Below, piece by piece: positions 13,588-13,640 of a stretch of 13,640 bases of DNA. The translations under genes and the position numbers were made by a program. This DNA is from Candidatus Bipolaricaulota bacterium (GTDB lineage: Bacteria; Bipolaricaulota; Bipolaricaulia; UBA7950; UBA9294): NCBI GenBank assembly GCA_021159105.1, contig JAGGSM010000158.1, positions 1 through 13,640 on the forward strand, given 5' to 3'. Position 1 is the stretch's first letter. Each line of letters begins with the position of its first letter. A model generated the notes under the pieces. The model did not search any database and had not been told where the DNA came from. It saw nothing but the letters and a program-made list of their open reading frames with translations.

Positions 13588-13640
13588 TTGATATCCGATA
13601 TAGCATCTGGCCCCGGCGCGGTACTTCTAGAAATGTTGAT
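13588..13640 (+). CDS. Possible start of a gene running off the right edge
   Basis: AGGAGGTGAC stands directly before TTG (13588), which opens a frame of 17 codons to the window end (MISDIASGPGAVLLEML). The ribosome site is near-perfect but the spacing is short and the product is too short to recognise. No plus-strand promoter was identified. Confidence 0.35.
   Translation, partial: MISDIASGPGAVLLEML

Noticed and set aside
1..13640. tRNA, rRNA and known riboswitch genes
   Set aside because: I looked for CCA-type ends, T-loop motifs and common riboswitch cores and saw none; this is not a computed search.

Overview
This is a bacterial window with two parts. Bases 1 to about 10,600 are GC-rich (clearly above 50% by eye), densely coding and carry ordinary chromosomal genes. 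From about 10,650 to 13,450 the DNA is more AT-rich and holds broken genes, transposon remnants and a small operon of poorly characterised genes. It looks like an accessory island. The organism cannot be named from sequence alone. The mix of PKD-domain secreted proteins, a bacterial endonuclease Q homologue and TTG/GTG starts with strong GGAGG ribosome sites would suit an uncultured candidate-phylum bacterium (for example Bipolaricaulota/OP1), but that is a guess.

Region by region: 1-2730 is a two-component system, a multi-PAS histidine kinase cut by the left edge and its OmpR-type response regulator, overlapping by 4 bases. Convergent to it, 2738-5272 (minus) encodes a secreted protein with a lamin-tail domain and seven PKD domains. 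Around its start lie two ~95-base structured direct repeats. One appears to have inserted precisely into the start codon, in frame, so that residues 2-31 are transposon-derived. From 5534 to 9842 come a Fpg/Nei-type DNA glycosylase (+), a class V aminotransferase (-), an alkyltransferase-like protein (+), a PKD lipoprotein (+) and a PHP-domain endonuclease Q homologue (+). Three of these five recognise damaged DNA bases. From 9843 to 10222 there is only repetitive intergenic sequence. A double-ACT-domain protein follows (10223-10597, minus).

The island: 10750-11122 is a 373-base non-autonomous element with 27-base imperfect terminal inverted repeats. It contains an ISL3-type transposase gene whose middle is deleted. 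It interrupts a DUF1016 (YhcG-type PDDEXK nuclease) gene already broken by a frameshift and two stop codons (11123-11502). Next is a fragment of an integrase-type (rve) transposase, again with its middle missing (about 11765-11931). Last is a minus-strand operon of a DUF3800 protein, a conserved-looking unknown protein and a tiny third reading frame (13354 down to about 11943), read from a good promoter at 13404-13432. This operon is the best candidate in the window for a little-described system. The repeat insertion in the PKD gene start is the best single structural observation.
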